Shown here in pieces: positions 5,524 through 6,723 of a DNA stretch of 6,723 nt. Origin of the DNA: Candidatus Omnitrophota bacterium (GTDB lineage: Bacteria; Omnitrophota; Omnitrophia; Omnitrophales; Danuiimicrobiaceae); NCBI GenBank assembly GCA_016206815.1, contig JACQQT010000092.1, forward strand, positions 1 to 6,723, read 5' to 3'. The notes under the pieces are model-generated. The model searched no databases, had not been told where the DNA came from, and was given only the letters and a program-made list of their open reading frames with translations. The position numbers and the translations under genes are program-made. The stretch's first letter is position 1. Each line of letters starts with the position of its first letter.

Positions 5524-6723
5524 ATGGCGAACTCTGAAATCAAACTTGTCCTGACCAGTGCAATTCTCTTCTTATTAACCCTCCTGGTTCCCGGCTTTGA
5601 ATTCCTAATGTGGGTCGCTTTTGTACCAATCCTCTTGGGCTTTTATCGATGGAAACCGCTTCAAAGTATTGCGTCAAGCCTTTTCATCGGCATTGTATTT
5701 TTCACCGCCCTTTTTTACTGGATTCCGCGGTACGACCTTAAAATTTTTATCAGGGTTCTTCTTTTAAGTCTTCCTCTCTTTATCCTCTTTGGGTGGTTGA
5801 CTTCCCTCTTTTTGACAAAGTTTCGCTCTGCTGCACTCCAAATTTTAGCGCCGCCATTGGCCTGGGCTCTTGCGTCTCTCGTGTACAAACTGACCCCCAT
5901 GAACATTTTGGGAGATCAAATCGCTTTTATTCAAGCGCCGCTTTTTCCCGCATTGACACGAATTGTTGGCATCTGGGGGATTGCAATCCTCATCCTTCTT
6001 GTTAATTCGCTCGTCAGCTACTGGTTAACTCAAAAATCGACCCTCGCAAGAAATGGAATTGTCATCGTTTTTCTCGTTCTGATCGCAAGCAGTTTCCACA
6101 CCCCTCAATTTGCCAAAGCAAATCCCGTCAAAGTAGCGTTGATCCAGCACAATTTCCCCATTCCAACGGACTGGCGGGTGACGTATCAAAAGGAAATCAT
6201 AAAAACCTACGAACAAGCGATCCGACAATACGGCAAGTCGGTTGATCTCGTCGTTTTTCCCCAATACGGGCTTCCGATTGACGTGTTACGTCATCCCACA
6301 TGGCTCAACCGATTATCCCGCAGTGAACATACATCGATCCTGCTTGCCACCTATATTCCCAAAGAACCCGGCGGAAGCCTTGTGGAAGGCGAACGGTTTG
6401 ACTCAGCCCTTTTATTTTCTCCGCACCCATCCAATCCTCAAGAATACCGTGCCGTCACACCGCCGCCTTTTCGAAACATCGGGCAGGTATTAGGCTCAAA
6501 GCGAACACCCCTTCAGCTTTCCCCCTCACCCTCCCCTCTCCCCCTTAAAGGGGGAGAGGGTAAAGGTGAGGGGGTAAAAATTGGCGTGATGTTATGCTAC
6601 GAAGACGTCCGGAGCGAGGAAGGACGGCTTTGGATTCAAAATGGCGCGGAAATCATCACGGCGCTTTCGAATCCGGGACATTTTTTGGGAACGCCGCTCC
6701 CCCGTTATCATCTGCTCCATGAC
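5524..6723 (+). CDS. Lnt-like membrane acyltransferase/nitrilase-fold protein (C-terminus beyond window)
   Basis: This protein resembles apolipoprotein N-acyltransferase (Lnt), which adds the third acyl chain to lipoproteins at the inner membrane; 400 codons are visible and the frame runs off the right edge. Residues 6-190 are strongly hydrophobic, with about seven to eight likely membrane segments (for example 8-24, 27-40, 47-65, 76-97, 144-165, 179-191). A nitrilase-fold domain follows: NPVKVALIQHN (200-210), DLVVFPQYGLPID (241-253), RFDSALLFSP (291-300), VKIGVMLCYED (351-361, Cys358 at the nucleophile position) and GAEIITALSNPGHF (374-387). The Glu of the usual WPE-type motif is Gln247, and no Lys is seen near Tyr308-Arg309-Ala310 where the catalytic Lys is expected. 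Residues 333-351 come from a palindromic repeat. The ATG at 5524 is the only sensible start (TGA upstream at 5500) but has no Shine-Dalgarno. True Lnt activity is therefore uncertain. Confidence 0.8.
   Translation, partial: MANSEIKLVLTSAILFLLTLLVPGFEFLMWVAFVPILLGFYRWKPLQSIASSLFIGIVFFTALFYWIPRYDLKIFIRVLLLSLPLFILFGWLTSLFLTKFRSAALQILAPPLAWALASLVYKLTPMNILGDQIAFIQAPLFPALTRIVGIWGIAILILLVNSLVSYWLTQKSTLARNGIVIVFLVLIASSFHTPQFAKANPVKVALIQHNFPIPTDWRVTYQKEIIKTYEQAIRQYGKSVDLVVFPQYGLPIDVLRHPTWLNRLSRSEHTSILLATYIPKEPGGSLVEGERFDSALLFSPHPSNPQEYRAVTPPPFRNIGQVLGSKRTPLQLSPSPSPLPLKGGEGKGEGVKIGVMLCYEDVRSEEGRLWIQNGAEIITALSNPGHFLGTPLPRYHLLHD
6521..6574. repeat. 54-bp palindromic repeat inside the lnt-like gene
   Basis: A nearly perfect long hairpin. 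The outer arms CCCCCTCACC (6521-6530) and GGTGAGGGGG (6565-6574) pair over 10 bp. The inner arms CCCTCTCCCCCTT (6534-6546) and AAGGGGGAGAGGG (6548-6560) pair over 13 bp around one base. A small internal loop (ctc against taaa) separates the two stems. The sequence matches a widespread type of dispersed palindrome with CCCTCACCC...CCCTCTCCC arms known from many bacterial genomes. It is 18 codons long, open in frame, and encodes a Ser/Pro-rich then Gly/Lys/Glu-rich linker. There is no U tract after it, and it lies inside an open frame, so it is unlikely to be a terminator. Confidence 0.85.

Noticed and set aside
6521..6574. Strong hairpin considered as a transcription terminator
   Set aside because: It lies inside an open reading frame whose domain continues after it, and it is followed by GTAAAAA rather than a T tract; it matches a dispersed repeat family instead.

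Overview
The window looks like chromosomal DNA from a Gram-negative, probably uncultured bacterium. An outer-membrane lineage is suggested by an apolipoprotein N-acyltransferase-like gene and by a small probable lipoprotein of the TIGR04073 type, a family reported from genomes with exosortase/PEP-CTERM sorting. Two families of dispersed palindromic repeats are also present. Together these would fit lineages such as Omnitrophota or their relatives, but the sequence alone does not fix the taxon.

From about 5410 down to position 1, a tightly packed minus-strand gene train runs ribBA - ribH - nusB - ribD - ribE - histidine phosphatase (cobC-like) - TIGR04073-like protein - cobO-like adenosyltransferase (cut off by the window edge). 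Most junctions are overlaps or gaps of 1-50 bases, and no terminator-like hairpin with a U tract lies between the genes, so one operon is likely. Its promoter is an unusually perfect TTGACA-N17-TATAAT with an extended -10, just upstream of ribBA. The leader is only about 22 nt and has no FMN riboswitch. The rib genes supply every enzyme from GTP and ribulose 5-phosphate to riboflavin except a dedicated dephosphorylation enzyme. The histidine phosphatase directly behind ribE could fill that step, or could act on alpha-ribazole phosphate in cobalamin synthesis, which would match the cobO-like gene at the end of the train.

Divergently, from 5524 to the right edge, runs a membrane protein with an Lnt-like N-terminal membrane region and a nitrilase-fold domain. 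It is truncated by the window. It keeps the catalytic-type cysteine but appears to lack the usual catalytic Glu and Lys. Its start codon lies only 7 bases behind a TATAAT box, so its mRNA may be leaderless.

The most unusual signal is two unrelated palindromic repeat elements inside open reading frames. One is a 105-bp element in the 5' end of ribD (3001-3105). The other is a 54-bp element in the lnt-like gene (6521-6574). Both lengths are exact multiples of three and both are read through without a stop, adding 35 and 18 residues. This resembles protein-inserting palindromic elements such as those described in Rickettsia.

All stretches longer than 300 bases carry a gene. The only sizeable intergenic region is 5353-5523, which holds the two divergent promoters.
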